Positions 5,593-6,246 of a stretch of 6,246 nt of DNA are shown piece after piece. Below the pieces are notes generated by a model, which searched no databases, was not told where the DNA came from, and saw only the letters and a list, made by a program, of their open reading frames with translations. Position numbers and translations under genes: made by a program. The first letter of the stretch is position 1. Each line of letters begins with the position of its first letter. The DNA is from Candidatus Aminicenantota bacterium (GTDB taxonomy: Bacteria > Acidobacteriota > Aminicenantia > UBA2199): assembly GCA_030620255.1 (NCBI GenBank), contig JAUXFB010000090.1, positions 1-6,246 on the forward strand, given 5' to 3'.

Positions 5593-5595
5593 ATT

Positions 5596-5658
5596 ACCTC
5601 CTTATGGTTATTAGCCCCTCTAAAGGAGCAAGAAGTCTTTAGATCCCTTACGAGGGAT
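5596..5658 (-). promoter_or_regulatory. Candidate structured rpsF leader with Shine-Dalgarno-sequestering helix
   Basis: Four helices can be drawn in the mRNA (minus strand). A: AUCCCU (5658-5653) with AGGGAU (5648-5643), loop CGUA. B: UCUAAAG (5643-5637) with CUUUAGA (5625-5619), loop of 11 nt. C: CUCCUU (5628-5623) with AAGGAG (5603-5598), which is the rpsF Shine-Dalgarno sequence. D: CCCUC (5656-5652) with GAGGG (5620-5616). B and C share three bases, so B would free the ribosome-binding site and C would hide it; D competes with A and B. rpsF leaders that bind the S6:S18 complex are known in several phyla. The published S6:S18 motif features a CCG triplet; none occurs in this spacer, so this may be a variant, a different element, or chance. 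Confidence 0.45.
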
Positions 5659-5683
5659 ATTTACCTTCCTATTAAACTTAATG

Positions 5684-6246
5684 CTATTCCCCCTTTGTTT
5701 CTTCTTTTTTAATTTCTTTTTCTTCTTCTTTCCCAGCCTCTTCGCCAACAGCCTCTTCGCCAACAACCTCTTCTACTTCTTCCTCAACAACTTCTTCCTT
5801 TTCCACTACCTTTGTAGAAACAGAGCAAATAACAGTATCAGGATCACTAAATAACGCTATTCCTTCACCAATCTTTATATCCCCAACCTTTATTGAATGA
5901 CCAATATGAAGATCACTAACATCAACTTCAATTTCCTTTGGAATATCAGCAGGAAGACTCCTAACCCTTAATTCTCTTGTGACAAAATCAAAAATTCCTT
6001 CTTCCACTTTTACTCCAATTGATTCACCCTTAATAACAACAGGTATATCTACTTCAATTAGTTTCTCCATGTCTATTCTAATAAAATCTGCATGGATTAT
6101 ATTATCAGATAAGTAATCATATTGAAGATCCTTAAGCATTGCATCAACGATTTTTTTATCTCTACTAATCTTAAGAATTGTGTTCTCACCTTTTTCAGAT
6201 TTTAATATTTCCTTAATATCATCCAATTTCATTGTTATTGGTATTG
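5684..6246 (-). CDS. rplY: 50S ribosomal protein L25, long (CTC/TL5) form, 5' end outside window
   Basis: L25 binds 5S rRNA; the long form with a second beta-domain is the CTC/TL5 type. The frame continues without a stop to the right edge, reading IPIT before the first Met at 6232. In this family that point lies inside the N-terminal domain (the segment matching ...IPISVDKKE), so the true start and roughly the first 30 residues are missing. From that Met, the 5S-binding domain continues to about residue 53 (HADFIRID 47-54). The C-terminal domain spans about 55-141 (VDIPVVIKGESIGVKVEEG, LRVRSLPADIPKEIEVDVSDL). A tail of about 40 residues (142-182) is almost entirely Glu, Val, Lys and Gly, and contains VGEEA twice. 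The TAG stop is followed by the 91-nt rpsF leader. No pth gene lies downstream of it, although rplY and pth are often neighbours. Confidence 0.94.
   Translation of the reverse strand, partial: IPITMKLDDIKEILKSEKGENTILKISRDKKIVDAMLKDLQYDYLSDNIIHADFIRIDMEKLIEVDIPVVIKGESIGVKVEEGIFDFVTRELRVRSLPADIPKEIEVDVSDLHIGHSIKVGDIKIGEGIALFSDPDTVICSVSTKVVEKEEVVEEEVEEVVGEEAVGEEAGKEEEKEIKKEETKGE
5736..5765 (-). repeat. 15-bp tandem repeat in the L25 acidic tail
   Basis: GCCTCTTCGCCAACA (plus strand) occurs twice in tandem, followed by a degenerate third start (ACCTCTTC at 5766-5773). In the protein it gives the repeated VGEEA. The unit is a multiple of three, so gain or loss of copies would keep the frame. Confidence 0.85.

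Noticed and set aside
1..6246. Mobile element, CRISPR array, defence or toxin-antitoxin system
   Set aside because: No transposase, integrase, spaced repeats or toxin-antitoxin pair was found; every gene except the anti-sigma candidate belongs to a recognised family, mostly housekeeping.

Overview
The window comes from an AT-rich bacterial chromosome (about 30% G+C by eye). It looks like an ordinary housekeeping locus with one small regulatory module inside it. Two gene groups converge at about position 1590. The lineage cannot be fixed from sequence alone. The order rplY, rpsF, rpsR, rplI, dnaB without ssb between rpsF and rpsR, the C-terminally extended L25, an ECF sigma factor and a PilZ protein would fit a diderm (Gram-negative-type) or deep-branching anaerobe-like lineage, but that is a weak inference.

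Plus strand, 1-1581: the 3' part of a CBS-pair/CorC_HlyC-domain protein of the CNNM/CorC/HlyC family, which runs in from outside the left edge, is followed with a 14-nt overlap by era, the GTPase of 30S ribosome maturation.

Minus strand, 6246 down to 1596, in order of transcription: rplY (L25/CTC form, cut off by the right edge); a 91-nt spacer that looks like a folded, autoregulatory rpsF leader; rpsF (S6); rpsR (zinc-type S18); rplI (L9); and dnaB (replicative helicase, GTG start). rpsF to dnaB are tightly packed: 14-nt overlap, 1-nt gap, 4-nt overlap. A 187-nt gap follows, then an ECF sigma factor, a single-pass membrane protein that is probably its anti-sigma factor (14-nt overlap), a weak terminator/promoter region, and a PilZ c-di-GMP receptor. 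The ribosomal and helicase genes couple translation with replication. The sigma/anti-sigma/PilZ group is a likely envelope-signalling or c-di-GMP module.

Three start sites were moved on Shine-Dalgarno and overlap evidence or flagged as edge-truncated: the anti-sigma gene starts at ATG 2334, not TTG 2346; rpsR starts at ATG 5177, not ATG 5210; and the first gene and rplY have no true start inside the window.

No mobile element, CRISPR array, tRNA or rRNA was seen. The observations most worth following are the rpsF leader, with mutually exclusive helices one of which covers the Shine-Dalgarno sequence; the identical 17-bp block encoding KNIDELL at the N-termini of both the sigma and the anti-sigma gene; the A10 tract early in the sigma gene; and an open, protein-like stretch just after dnaB.
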